64,000 bases of DNA. Source: Pseudodesulfovibrio profundus. GTDB lineage: Bacteria; Desulfobacterota; Desulfovibrionia; Desulfovibrionales; Desulfovibrionaceae. Shown one piece after another: positions 27,879-38,800 of this stretch. The stretch is from the NCBI RefSeq assembly GCF_900217235.1, contig NZ_LT907975.1:3447001-3511000 (forward strand), in the 5' to 3' direction. The notes under the pieces are model-generated. The model did not search any database. It saw nothing but the letters and a program-made list of their open reading frames with translations, and was not told where the DNA came from. A program made the position numbers and the translations under genes. How positions within the stretch are numbered: the first letter of the stretch is position 1; each line of letters begins with the position of its first letter.

Positions 27879-28901
27879 ATGAAGGAAATCAAGGATAAAG
27901 CCCGTGAGATGATGAAAGGATTCTGCCGGGTCTGCAAGGTATGTGACGGTAAGGCCTGCGCCGGAGAAGTTCCGGGTATGGGCGGACTTGGCACTGCCTC
28001 ATCGTTCAAGAACAACCTCTCCGCACTGGCCGAAGTCAAGCTGAACATGCGTTTGCTGCACGGTGCTACCGAGCCTGACTGTTCGACCAAAGTCCTTGGG
28101 TATGATCTGGCTATGCCGATCATGGCAGCGCCCATCGGTGGTGTATCCTTTAATATGGGCGGCAAAATCACTGAAGACGAATATGCCGATGCTGTCGTCG
28201 GTGGCTCCAAGGCTGCCGGTGTCATCGGTTGTGTCGGTGACGGCGTGCCCCCATTCATTCACGAGGCCGGATACGCTGCCATTGATAAGAATGACGGGTA
28301 CGGCATTCCATTTATCAAGCCCTGGGAAGGGGAAGAGCTGGAAGAAAAATTTGAAAAAGCCAAGGCCACCGGTTGTACCACCTTTGGTGTGGATGTCGAT
28401 GCCGCCGGACTGATCACCCTTCGTCAGATGGGTCGCCCTGTTTCGCCCAAAAAGCCGGAAGAGATTAAGGCGCTGATCGATACGGTTCATGGCTGGGGTG
28501 CCAAGTTCATCCTCAAGGGTATCATGACCCCGGATGAGACCGAACTGGCTGTTGAAGTCGGGGCCGACGCCATTGTCGTTTCCAACCATGGTGGCCGCGT
28601 GCTTGACCATGCTCCCGGTTCCGCTGCTGTGCTTCCGGGCATCGCCAAGGCTGTTTCCGGCAAGCTCGATGTCATCGTTGACGGTGGCATCCGTGATGGT
28701 GTGGATGTCCTCAAGATGCTGGCCCTTGGTGCTGATGCCGTCATGATCGGGCGTCCTGTCTCCATTGCTGCCGTGGGTGGCTTGCAGGAAGGGGTGGAAA
28801 CCTACTTCGCCACACTCAAGGGCCAACTGTTGCAGGCAATGGTGCTGACCGGTTCCCAGACCGTCGAGGATATTACCTCGCGCGTTCTGTTCAGCGAATA
28901 A
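27879..28901 (+). CDS. FMN-dependent alpha-hydroxy-acid dehydrogenase (lactate-type)
   Basis: The 340-residue enzyme has the FMN-barrel signature SNHGGRVLDHAPGSA, whose His is the catalytic base, and the phosphate-binding DGGIRDGVDVLKMLALGADA plus MIGRP. The start has ggaggaacc upstream. Unlike classic lactate oxidases it carries an N-terminal cysteine-rich stretch, FCRVCKVCDGKACAGEVPGM, with four Cys in about 15 residues. It would oxidise a 2-hydroxy acid such as lactate or glycolate in the cytoplasm. The GntR gene upstream supports an inducible catabolic role. Since the organism looks anaerobic, it is likely a dehydrogenase rather than an oxidase. The electron acceptor is unknown. Confidence 0.85.
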   Translation: MKEIKDKAREMMKGFCRVCKVCDGKACAGEVPGMGGLGTASSFKNNLSALAEVKLNMRLLHGATEPDCSTKVLGYDLAMPIMAAPIGGVSFNMGGKITEDEYADAVVGGSKAAGVIGCVGDGVPPFIHEAGYAAIDKNDGYGIPFIKPWEGEELEEKFEKAKATGCTTFGVDVDAAGLITLRQMGRPVSPKKPEEIKALIDTVHGWGAKFILKGIMTPDETELAVEVGADAIVVSNHGGRVLDHAPGSAAVLPGIAKAVSGKLDVIVDGGIRDGVDVLKMLALGADAVMIGRPVSIAAVGGLQEGVETYFATLKGQLLQAMVLTGSQTVEDITSRVLFSE

Positions 28902-28912
28902 TTCAATAACCG

Positions 28913-28936
28913 GGCCCGCTTCACATGAAGCGGGCC
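28913..28936 (+). terminator. Strong hairpin after the FMN dehydrogenase, without a T run
   Basis: GGCCCGCTTC pairs with GAAGCGGGCC around ACAT. No T run follows, so it may be an mRNA-stabilising or attenuating hairpin rather than a full terminator. It covers an ATG at 28925 and argues that the next gene starts later. Confidence 0.5.
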
Positions 28937-28945
28937 GAGTTCATT

Positions 28946-29746
28946 ATGATCACCACATATATTCTCTATCTCGTACTCGGCGCTTTGGCCGGAGTACTTG
29001 CCGGACTGCTCGGCATCGGCGGCGGGTTGGTCATCGTTCCCATGCTCAATTTCGCATTTGAGTTGCAGGGATTCCCCGAGGTGCACATCCAGCATGTTGC
29101 GCTGGGTACGTCGCTGGCGACGATCATCTTTACTTCCCTTTCCAGCATGCGTGCCCATCACAAGAGGGGGGCCATCGACTGGACCGCCTTCTGGCGGCTG
29201 GCACCGGGGATCATTCTCGGCACCTACCTTGGTGCGTGGATTGCGTCGATCCTTTCCACCATGGTCCTCAAGGCGGTGTTCGGGATATTCCTGTACTACG
29301 TCGCCACTCAGATGCTTTTCGGCAAGAAGACGGAAGGAACTCGGGAAATGCCGGGGACTGTCGGTATCTTTGGCGCCGGAAATGTCATCGGCATCTTTTC
29401 TGCCATCGTCGGTATTGGCGGCGGCACCTTGACGGTTCCGTTTCTCTCCTGGTGTAGTCAGACCATGCATCGCTCCATCGCCACCGCCGCTGCCGTGGGA
29501 TTGCCCATCGCGTTGTCCGGAACCGCAGGATACATCATCAATGGTACAGGGGTTGAGAATATCCCCGGGCCGCACATCGGATATGTCTACATCCCGGCCC
29601 TGCTCGGTATTATCGCCACCAGCATGTTGACCGCGCCTTTCGGGGCCAAGCTTGCTCACTCGTTACCTGTCGATAAGTTGAAACGCATCTTTGCAATTTT
29701 GTTGTATGCTGTTGGTACAAAAATGTTGTGGAGTGCATTCTTGTAG
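28946..29746 (+). CDS. TauE/SafE (TSUP) family permease
   Basis: The 266-residue protein has about eight hydrophobic segments and the family's two internal repeats: LGALAGVLAGLLGIGGGLVIVP near the N-terminus (here cut to LAGVLAGLLGIGGGLVIVP) and FSAIVGIGGGTLTVPFLSW in the second half. The ATG at 28946 is chosen because the one at 28925 lies in a hairpin; neither has a strong ribosome-binding site. Such permeases export or import sulfite, sulfoacetate or other small organic anions. It follows the hydroxy-acid dehydrogenase by 44 bases and may move the substrate or product of that enzyme, but this is only contextual. Confidence 0.8.
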   Translation: MITTYILYLVLGALAGVLAGLLGIGGGLVIVPMLNFAFELQGFPEVHIQHVALGTSLATIIFTSLSSMRAHHKRGAIDWTAFWRLAPGIILGTYLGAWIASILSTMVLKAVFGIFLYYVATQMLFGKKTEGTREMPGTVGIFGAGNVIGIFSAIVGIGGGTLTVPFLSWCSQTMHRSIATAAAVGLPIALSGTAGYIINGTGVENIPGPHIGYVYIPALLGIIATSMLTAPFGAKLAHSLPVDKLKRIFAILLYAVGTKMLWSAFL

Positions 29747-29760
29747 GATATCCCACTCGG

Positions 29761-31134
29761 ATGCTTACAAGATGGAGTGCGCCGAATGGCTATAGGGCGT
29801 CCCTGAAAATAGGGATGCCTTTGGTCGTTAGTATGATGTCGTCCACAGTGATGACATTCACGGACAGAATTTTTCTGGGAAACTATTCCCTCGAGGCCTT
29901 AGGCGCGTCGCTCCCTGCGAGCATTGCCGCGTTCCTGTTCCTTTCTTTTTTCTTTGGTGTTGCCGAATACACCGGAGTCTTTGTTTCCCAATATACTGGT
30001 GCATGCCGTCATGAGCGGGTTGGGGCAGCCTTGTGGCAGGGTATATGGTTTTGCATTCCCGCGGGCCTGATCCTCGCGTCGCTCTGGTTCATTGCCGAAC
30101 CGCTTTTTGCTCTTGGTGGACATCCGCCGGAAGTGAGGGAATTGGAAGTCGTCTACTTCCGTATCCTGACACTGGGCGGCGGACCGTTCTTACTCGGCAT
30201 CACGTTGTCCTGTTTCTATTCCGGGCGCGGCATCACCAAGCCGGTGATGCTGGTCAACCTTGCGGCTGCCGGAATCAATATCCCCTTGGATTATTGTCTG
30301 ATCAACGGTGTTTGGATATTCCCCGAACTCGGTATCGTAGGAGCCGGTCTGGCGACCGTCTTCGGCTATACGCTACCAGCCGTCTGTTTCGCCCTGCTCA
30401 TCTTCAACAAGCACAATGACGCGTCATTCCGCGTGCTTTCCGCTGTCCGGTTCGAGCCGGAGCTGTTCAAGCGGTTCATGAAATACGGGTTGCCCGGTGG
30501 TGTGCAGTTCTTTCTGGAAATATTCGGCATTACCTTTTTCGTGTTCATCGTCGGGCGTATCGGTGAAGTCGAACTGGCTGCCAGCAATATCGCCATTTCC
30601 ATCGATACCCTGGCGTTCCTGCCGACCCTGGGGCTGAACATCGCCGTGTCCATCATGGTTGGGCAGGCCATGGGCAATCGGAACCCGGACGGGGCTTTCT
30701 ATGCAACCAAGTCCGTATTGCACATCGCGCTGACCTACATGTTCTTCATGGCGATGATCTTTTTCGTGTTCCCGGTGCCTCTTCTGGAGCTGTTCCGAAC
30801 CCGTGGCGAAGTGGCGGCTTTCAATGATGTCGTCCCGCTTGGAATTGTTCTCCTGCGGTACGTTGCCGCCTTTACCCTCGTGGATGCGGTGGCCATCGTC
30901 TATGTGGGAGCATTGAAGGGTGCAGGCGATACGCGATTCATCATGACTGTCATGGGCAGCGCGTCATTCGGATGTCTTGTCATCCCGCTTTCGCTGCTCA
31001 GCTACTTCGGATCAACTTCCGTTCACGGTCCATGGATATGCCTCGTGCTGTACGTGACAGTTCTTGCAGTCGTGTTCCGTGCGCGGTTCAACAAGGGCGT
31101 ATGGCGCTCTCATCGCGTTATCGAAGACTATTGA
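29761..31134 (+). CDS. MATE family efflux transporter
   Basis: The 457-residue protein has twelve hydrophobic stretches in two homologous halves. Typical MATE features are KIGMPLVVSMMSSTVMTFTD near the start and NIAVSIMVGQAMGNRNPDGA in the second half. An in-frame GTG at 29730-region (29728) would overlap the previous gene, so the ATG at 29761 is preferred, though its ribosome-binding site is weak. It would expel cationic drugs or metabolites using Na+ or H+. It is probably in one transcript with the TauE/SafE gene and is followed by a terminator. Confidence 0.88.
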   Translation: MLTRWSAPNGYRASLKIGMPLVVSMMSSTVMTFTDRIFLGNYSLEALGASLPASIAAFLFLSFFFGVAEYTGVFVSQYTGACRHERVGAALWQGIWFCIPAGLILASLWFIAEPLFALGGHPPEVRELEVVYFRILTLGGGPFLLGITLSCFYSGRGITKPVMLVNLAAAGINIPLDYCLINGVWIFPELGIVGAGLATVFGYTLPAVCFALLIFNKHNDASFRVLSAVRFEPELFKRFMKYGLPGGVQFFLEIFGITFFVFIVGRIGEVELAASNIAISIDTLAFLPTLGLNIAVSIMVGQAMGNRNPDGAFYATKSVLHIALTYMFFMAMIFFVFPVPLLELFRTRGEVAAFNDVVPLGIVLLRYVAAFTLVDAVAIVYVGALKGAGDTRFIMTVMGSASFGCLVIPLSLLSYFGSTSVHGPWICLVLYVTVLAVVFRARFNKGVWRSHRVIEDY

Positions 31135-31185
31135 TCGGTAAGCTATCAACGCTTTTCATTGCGCGTTAATGCTAATTCGGAAAGT

Positions 31186-31222
31186 AAGGTCGATCGTCCA
31201 TTTTGGATGATCGACCTTTTTC
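31186..31222 (+). terminator. Terminator after the MATE gene
   Basis: AAGGTCGATCGTCC pairs with GGATGATCGACCTT (one mismatch) around TTTT-type loop bases and is followed by TTT. It lies about 50 bases after the stop. Confidence 0.85.
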
Positions 31223-31343
31223 TTATTGAGTGAGATGTCAGCCAACGTAATGCATCTTCATCAGCTATTGGCAATGAAGCGGACTGGGTACGGTTACGAT
31301 GGCTCGTCACTAGGACCGGATGATGTGGACCACCGCACAAACA

Positions 31344-31373
31344 AAAAGGGCGTAGCTAAAGCTACGCCCTTTT
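31344..31373 (-). terminator. Terminator of the TolC-like gene
   Basis: The perfect stem AAAAGGGCGTAGC (31344-31356) with GCTACGCCCTTTT (31361-31373), loop TAAA. It is symmetric, so it could stop either strand; it lies 21 bases after the minus-strand TolC-like stop. Confidence 0.9.
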
Positions 31374-31393
31374 GAATTCAATTGTTGCTCTGT

Positions 31394-32719
31394 TTATTGA
31401 GCTTCCGGATCGTAAGCTGCCTGTTTGACTTCCAATGCATTGATCAGGCGACCTTCCAGAGTGAGGAAACGGTACAGGGAGAATTCGCGGTTGGACATGG
31501 CGGTTTCCAGCAGTACCGAGTTGCTGAATACTTCATTGATGGAGTCGAGCACATCCAGCAGGGAGCGCTGACCAACATTGAATTGCATCAGGTACATGTC
31601 ACGGGATTCCATGCTGTACTGCAGGGCTTCCTGGTGCTTCTGGATGGACTGAACCGCAGTCTGGTACTCGGTCCAGGCTGTAGCAACCTGTCGGGAAAGA
31701 TCTTCCACGGTATCCTGAAGAGTGGCCTTGGTTTCCTTGATGCGATCATCAGCAGACTGGCGATCGTAGTAATCAGAGGTGCCGTTGAACAGATTCCAGT
31801 TCAGCGCGAGCATGGCACGGTTGTCGTTGAGGTAGGTCTCGGAACCGTCCAAGTCATCGGTGTAGCGTGAGCTGAGTTCAATATTCACAGTGGGCATGTA
31901 AGCGGCAGTGACAACACCCTTGTCGCGTTCGGTTGCAGCGACATCCGCTTTAATGGCCTTGACCTTGGGGTTGTTATCCAGAGCCTTGTCCATGATGGTG
32001 TCCATGGAAGCAGGGATTGCGTCCATCTGGAAACCTGTGTCCTGCAGCGGACCGGCCTGAAGCCCGGTGACACGGCGATATTCAGCTTCTGCGATACGCA
32101 GGGCGCCCATGTCGGAAATGAGGGTGGTCTCAGCGCGTGCGACACGGCCTCTGGCCTGCATCTCGTCAGCCTTATTGCCAGCACCACCGGCTACGCGTTC
32201 TGCGATGGAGTCCAGCACTTCCTGGTGAGCCGTGATGTTTTCACCGGCCAACGCAACCAGCTTGCGTTCGCGAACGATGTCGATATGGGCGCGGATGGCG
32301 TCCAGAGCGATGTTTTCCACGTTGTCATACAAACGATGTTCGGCAGATTCGAGACGATTCTTGGAACCCTGGTAGTCATTGTAACGGTTCATGCCGTCAA
32401 AGACGTTCTGGGTCAGAGTCAGCGTGGAGTCGGAAGCAGTGTTGGTGTCTCCGTCCTTGTTGTCAATACGAGTTGCTCTGCTATCGTAGTTTTGCAGTCC
32501 GTAGTTGACCGAAAGATCAAGGGACGGGAAAAAACGACCAAGGGCCGATGACAAGTCATTGGATACTGCGTCACGGTTGTGCAGCAGTGCTTTGATTTGC
32601 GGATGGTGCTTTACGGCAGCCTCCACCGACTCCTTGATGGTTGTGGTGCCGTCCGGGCCGGCAAGGGCCGGGCTGAATGACACAATGGAAATGAATATTG
32701 CAAAGATCAGTCGTCTCAT
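31394..32719 (-). CDS. TolC-family outer-membrane protein for type I secretion
   Basis: The start at 32719 has GAGGA five bases upstream and gives a clean signal peptide (RRLIFAIFISIVSFSPALA). The 441-residue mature-type protein is helical. It has two TolC repeats (IKESVEAAVKHHPQIKALLH near the N-terminus, MDKALDNNPKVKAIKADVAA in the middle) and the late segment FNVGQRSLLDVLDSINEV typical of type I secretion TolC proteins. It would form the outer-membrane and periplasmic duct. It lies 112 bases downstream of the giant adhesin on the same strand, so it is the likely exit channel for that protein together with the exporter encoded at 3938-7601. Confidence 0.92.
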   Translation of the reverse strand: MRRLIFAIFISIVSFSPALAGPDGTTTIKESVEAAVKHHPQIKALLHNRDAVSNDLSSALGRFFPSLDLSVNYGLQNYDSRATRIDNKDGDTNTASDSTLTLTQNVFDGMNRYNDYQGSKNRLESAEHRLYDNVENIALDAIRAHIDIVRERKLVALAGENITAHQEVLDSIAERVAGGAGNKADEMQARGRVARAETTLISDMGALRIAEAEYRRVTGLQAGPLQDTGFQMDAIPASMDTIMDKALDNNPKVKAIKADVAATERDKGVVTAAYMPTVNIELSSRYTDDLDGSETYLNDNRAMLALNWNLFNGTSDYYDRQSADDRIKETKATLQDTVEDLSRQVATAWTEYQTAVQSIQKHQEALQYSMESRDMYLMQFNVGQRSLLDVLDSINEVFSNSVLLETAMSNREFSLYRFLTLEGRLINALEVKQAAYDPEAQ

Positions 32720-32796
32720 CTGAGTCCTCATCGTAAAGTAAAAGTATATAGTCTTCTGGTAGCTTGAATCCGGCTTGTTGGCAAGCCCTTGTAACG

Positions 32797-32827
32797 AAAA
32801 GCCCGGCATATGATATGCCGGGCTTTT
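32797..32827 (-). terminator. Terminator between adhesin and TolC-like gene
   Basis: AAAAGCCCGGCATA pairs with TATGCCGGGCTTTT around TGA, giving a 14-bp stem immediately after the adhesin stop. It would uncouple the very long adhesin transcript from the TolC-like gene. Confidence 0.9.
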
Positions 32828-32831
32828 GTTG

Positions 32832-35800
32832 TTATTCAGTACCGGAGTCGATCATGAACTGGATTAGGTCGTCAGCGGTGTTGGTGTCGCTGATTGTGGT
32901 CTGGTGCTCGGAGAGTTCGGTTTGCGTTACGCCCAGGAGCTTGACGACAACATCGTTGCCCTGATCGTCACCAACGAGCACTTCCGTGTAATCGATGGAA
33001 TTGTCCGTGTGCGAGGTGATATCCTTTACCGACATGCCGTCACCCAGTTCAAGGGCGTCGGTGCCGACGTGGAAGTCCTCGACCACGATCATGTCTTCAC
33101 CATCAGACAATGCTGATCTGTCGATGAGGATGGTGTCGTTGCCTTCACCCGTGATCACGTAATTGTTGCCACTACCGGCGTTGATGATGTCGTCACCGTC
33201 GCCGCCGAAGATGAAGTCATTGCCGTCGCCGCCATTCAGAAGGTCGTTGCCGTTTCCGCCGTAGATGGCATCGTTGCCCTCATCGCCGAAGATCTGCACA
33301 CCATCTGCGGCAGCGTCTTCAGGCTGTTCCGGATCGGTTGCGAAGATGATGTCGTCACCCTTGGAACCGTTGAGCAGATCGTCATCATTACCGATGATCT
33401 GGGTGTCGAAGACGCGCTCCACCTGGACGTTGTCAATGATCGTTCCGGTGTGATCTCCGCCTGCGGAGTGGTGCTCGGCAAAGGTCAACTCAGCATGATC
33501 AGTGGGCGCCACAGCTTCGAACTCAGCTTCTGCCCAGTGAGCGTTCTTGATGTTCGGCTCGTAGGTCTGAATGACTACGCCATCCTGAACCAGTTCGTAC
33601 TTCGCGGAATCACTATTCCAGAGCACGCTGGCTACAAGGCTATCGCCCAGCAGGACATCGAAGTTGTTTGATTCGAACGTCGAGCCCCAGGTTCCGCCAA
33701 AAGCGAAGCTGATGGAGACAGTCTCTCCTGCCTTGGTGGCGATAGTCTGCGAGAGAACGTCATTGCCGTGGGTCGAATCCAATTCCATGAACTGGCCGTT
33801 ATCGCGAGTTCTTTCTCCGGCGTAGTCGCGAACGGCCATGTCGTTGCCATTGTTAGACCAGTTGTCGACCTCAGTCGTTGCAAACGGGTTTTCAGTCATT
33901 GTCGCAGTGGACTCAAATCCCGAGTTCAGCACAATCTGGCCGGTGGCCGCAACATCCACGACAGCAATGGTCGAGGTGGCGGTGTTGCTCTCTTCTCCGG
34001 CAGTATCCATGACCGTGATCTCGATGACCCGGTCGGTCTCATCAGGAGTAGTGCGGCTGTTTTCGAAGGTGATGCCTCCTATGACATCTTCATAGACGTC
34101 CATGGGGAAGTCGCCGGAAAGGGAGACAGTGATTTCGCCGTTCGCCTCGGTTATCTCAGCGATCATGCCGTCCGGCAGGTCGCCGGTATTCAGGATGTCA
34201 CCATCCTTGGCGTTGGTCAGAACGATGGTCGCACCGGACATTTCAGCGGAGTCCACATCATTGATGGAGACATCGCCGGCCACGGCAACCTTGCCCTCGC
34301 TGTCAACATAGGTGGCAGCGTAATCAGCGGTGTTGTCCTGTGCGGAGTCGACGCTGATGACCAGATCGTCGAAATCGTCATCGTCATTGGTCCGCAACTG
34401 GTCATCGACCAATACGGTCAGTGAACCATCGGCTTCGTTGACGAACTGGAATGTCGCTTCCTCTCCATCGGGGTTGAAGGCGGCAATGTCGAACTGAACG
34501 TCGACAATCTTGCTGTTTCCTCCCCGGTCAAGGGAGAGAGCCCAATGCCCTTCATGCATGACGAACTGGAGGTTCGAGGACTGAATGTCGCCATTGGTGA
34601 TGCCCTTGCCACCTGCATCGGAGATCAGGAAGAAGTGGACATCCTGATCGCCCTCGAAGGTCTCGAGTACGTTCCGCAGCATGGACGCATTGTTGGAATT
34701 GGTAAGAATGACTTCCGGGCTTTCTGGTATGGGATCGCCATCGGACACGAAGTAAACGCCGAGCATGTTGGTGTAGCTCGCATGTTCGCTGTCGACAGTG
34801 ACCTCGGTTCCCTGAGCCAGGTCCAGAGTCGGAGCCTCGTTGGACAGGGTCTGAGGATTGATATCGATGGTTACAGTGGATTCTTCTGCTGCCGGAAGAC
34901 CGTCGTTGTCCACGGGGATGTAATCAAAGGAAGTCTCAAGGCCTCTTTCCACACCAACATAACGCAGTTCCCAGTTGGAACCGACGTCGGAGTCAGTAGT
35001 GAATACGATCTCATCGAAACCATTTCCACCGGTCATTTCCGAGGTGATGGTGTACTCGTTCAGCAGTTCACCGTTGCCAAGGTTCTTGACCGCGCCGGAG
35101 CCGACGATCTCGCCGTCGAGCATGGCGATCCAGACCGCGTTGGCATCCACCTCTACGTTATCAGGATCAAAGTGGCCGCCCAGTCCGTCGAATCCGACAG
35201 TGGCACTGTCGATGGTTGTTCCAAAATCAACAGTGATGGACTCAGTGTGGTTCTTGGTATTTTCAATTCCATCTCCCTTGCCGACACCGATCCCCTGGCC
35301 GATATGATTCGCATCGTTGTCGTATTGCACGAACTTTCCGCCGGTTCCATTTGCGTGGAAGGTGTATCCTTCTTCGGCATTACCGGACAGCTTGAGCTTG
35401 CCGCTGGTGACGGTCACGGTGTTATCGCCCCATGTCTGGGTGAGCTTGTGGCCGCCTTGTACCAACGTTCCCCAGTTGTCCCAGTTCAGGTTCTGGCCGT
35501 CGATGGAGCCGAGAACAAAGGTGGATGATTGGGACGGGTCTGCTTCGAAGGTGAAGGAACCGGAGCCGAGATCGTAGGTCTCGCCAACAACCACCTGCTC
35601 GCCGTTGTAGAGCAGGGTGCCGCCGGTGGGTTCGGAAGTGATGGTGATGCCGGTGACATCGCCGTCTGCATCAAAGACGTTGGTGTCTTCGATGAAGTTG
35701 ATCTCAACTGGCTGGTTCATGTTGATTTCTTCAACAGTGAAGTCCGATCCGGTGGGACGTTCGTTGACGCCGATATTCAGGGTCTCTTCAACGGTGTTGT

Positions 35801-38800
35801 TCTGTCCGTCCGTCACGGTGACAGTGACAGACAGGTCGTCAGCGTTGTCCCAGTCGATTGCTGCGGAGTCGGTCAGGGTGATTACTCCGGTGTCAGGGTC
35901 GATGGAGAACGGTGAGTCGCCTTCGATAGAGAAGGTGAGGTCAGTGGAGTCGATGTCCGATGCAACTGCGGTGGCGACGTAGGTGCCGTTGGCGGCGTCC
36001 ACGTTCAGTTCCGGATTCTCGGTCAGGGTGTCCACGCTCCGCATGGTGATATTGTCGATGACGTTACCGAATCCATCGTTGTTATGGGAGGCCAGAACCA
36101 GCTCGCCGGAGGTCGCACCTTCGGGGACATCCACGACGATGGTGCCGGTTTCCCAGTCAATGTTTTCGGGGTTGAAAGAACCGACCAACTGGCCGTTCCA
36201 ATACACGTCAATGTTGCCGCTGTCGGCCTGATTGAGGTTGGCTCCGCGGTCAAAGAGGTCCAGCTCGATGACATACTGTCCCTGGCTGAGGCCATTGATG
36301 GTCTGCGAAATTACCAGTGCCTCGCCGCTTCCTACGCCGGTATCAATGACGTTGTCCTGGTCGGATGCACCGGGAATGCCGTCGCGGTTGCCGCTCATGA
36401 CTTCCCAGCGGTCGCCTTCGACCAGCTGCCAAGGCTCGGGTACGTGACCCTTCGCCCAGTCACCGCTATCGATGTCGATGCTTTCGAAGCTGCCGTTAAG
36501 GATGAAGTTGTCATCATTCACTGCAGCAGCAAATGTAAGCAGGGTCGGATCGTTGATGTTCTCGACCTTGACAGAAGCGGTTCTGTCAGCGGTAAGTTCT
36601 CCGTCTGTTACGGTGAAACCGAATTCAACATCGCCACTCCAATCATCGGTGGGCTCGAAGGTCCAGGTTCCATCTTCGTTGTCGACAAGAGTGCCATCGC
36701 CCTTTTCAAGGGTGACCGAAGTCACGGCGAGGTCGTCGCCGTCCAGGTCGGAAGCGTTTTCGAGAAGCTCTTCCTTGCTGAAAGTGATGGATGTTTCTTC
36801 ATCAATGGAGTCGAACGTGACATTAGGTGCGGTGAATCCTTCATTCACATCCCCGACATTGACATACAGGGTGTCGGTAACCGGATCGGCAATGCCGTCG
36901 GACACGGACACTTCAATGGCGTACTGGCCGCCTGCGCTCTCAATGGCCTCGAAATCAACTTCGCCATTCACGGTGATGACGCCGGTGTTCGGGTCGATGG
37001 TGAACGGTCCGTCGGTATCGATGGAGAAGGTCAGGTTGGTTGTGTCGACATCTTCACCCACTGCGGTGGCGATGTATGTGCCAAGGGCCACGTTCTCCTG
37101 AATGGAAACCGTGTTGTTTTCCGGCTCAACAGAAGTGGAAAGACGGACGTTGTCGACAACGATGCCGTATCCGTCGTTGTTGAATGATTCCAGCTTCAAC
37201 GTGCCGCTGCCGCCCTCGGTGTCGATATTGACGGTAAAAGAGTTGCTGGTCCAGTTGTCGGAATTGGGATCAATGGTACCGATATGTTCGTTGTTCCAGT
37301 AGACATTCAGGATGCCGCTGGGGTCTTCGCCCAGATTCTCGCCGCGATCAAAGGCGTCGAGGGTCAGGGTGTATTCTCCCTTGGGAAGAGAATCGATGGT
37401 CTGGGAGATGATCAGCGCTTCTCCATGACCAACGCCGAAGTCGATGACGTTGTCACCGTCGGTGGCGCCGTCGATGCCGAAGCGATCACCGCGCATGACT
37501 TCCCAGCGGTCGCCGCCTTCGATCTGCCAGCCTTCGGGAGTGTGGCCTTGAGCCCATCCGCCCTGTTCGATGACGACATCTTCAAAGCTGCCGTTGACGA
37601 GCAGGTTGGAGGAATTGGTCAGGAAGCTGAGTTCCGGTGCGTCATTGATGCCGGTCACGTTGATGGTCAGCGTGGCTGTGGACGTGTTGTCGCCGTCCTT
37701 TACGTTGTATTCAACATCAAAGCTGAGCCGTTCGTCTTCGGCCAACTCATAGTTGGAAGCATCGAAGGTGTAGGTGCCATCGGGATTGAAGGTCAGGCCT
37801 TCGGGCGCATTATCCGGATCAACAAGGCTGAACTCCAGGTCTTCAATGTCGGTGTCGACGTCAGAGATCTGATCGGGATCGGCCACAGAGCCGGAGATAG
37901 TCGACTCTTCATCGACTTCAGCGGTTTCGCCGCTCACGACCGGGGCTTCATTCACGTCGCCCACATGAACGGTGAAGGAGTATGGATCGCCAAGCAATTC
38001 GCCTTCGCTATCAATATTCTTGGGAGTTACCGTGATTTCGTAGCTGGCGTTGGTCTCGAAGTCGAATCCTGCGCCACCAATGGCGGTCACAACACCGTTG
38101 GCATTGATGGTGAACATGTGGCTCGCATCAGAACCGTCAGCAGCAGTGGCAACGAGGTCGAAGAAGATCTCATCGCCTTCGATGTCTTCTGCTGTCACCT
38201 GTGCAATGTCGGTGTCGGTGGCCGTGTTTTCCAGAATGGCGAAGACCGGGTTGCCGGACTCGTCAACCGCATTGACCAGTACGTTGTCGATGCCGAACGA
38301 TTCGTTGTTCAGAGCTTCGTTAAGTGTGGAACCAAGTTCCAGGGTCACGCTGTCACCGGGGTTGGTGATGGTGATGGACATGTGGTGGATCTGGTCTTCG
38401 TATCCACCAAAGCCGATGTTCGAGCGGCCATCGTCCTGGGCAGTGAATTCCCAGGTGATGACAGAACCGTCGTCGGTTGTGATGGTACCACTTCGGAAAT
38501 CGGTGTCTTCATCGCTGTCGTTGCGTCGGCTGCGCTCCAGCGGCAGGACGATGTCGTTACCATCTACCGTAATGACGAGATCATCAAATCCCCAGGCCTT
38601 TGTCTGGGTCCATGAGTCGATCTCATACACATCGAAGTCGATGGTGACCGTCTCGGTTCCTTCCACAATATCAAATGTCTTGGTGGTGCTGTCGCCCATG
38701 CCGAATCGGCCGAGGAAGCTGCCGAAATCCGTACTGGTTTCGGTGGTCGTGTTATCAGTCCAGCCAGAGGCTCCCTGCTCAAAGTTGCTGGCGTGCATGC

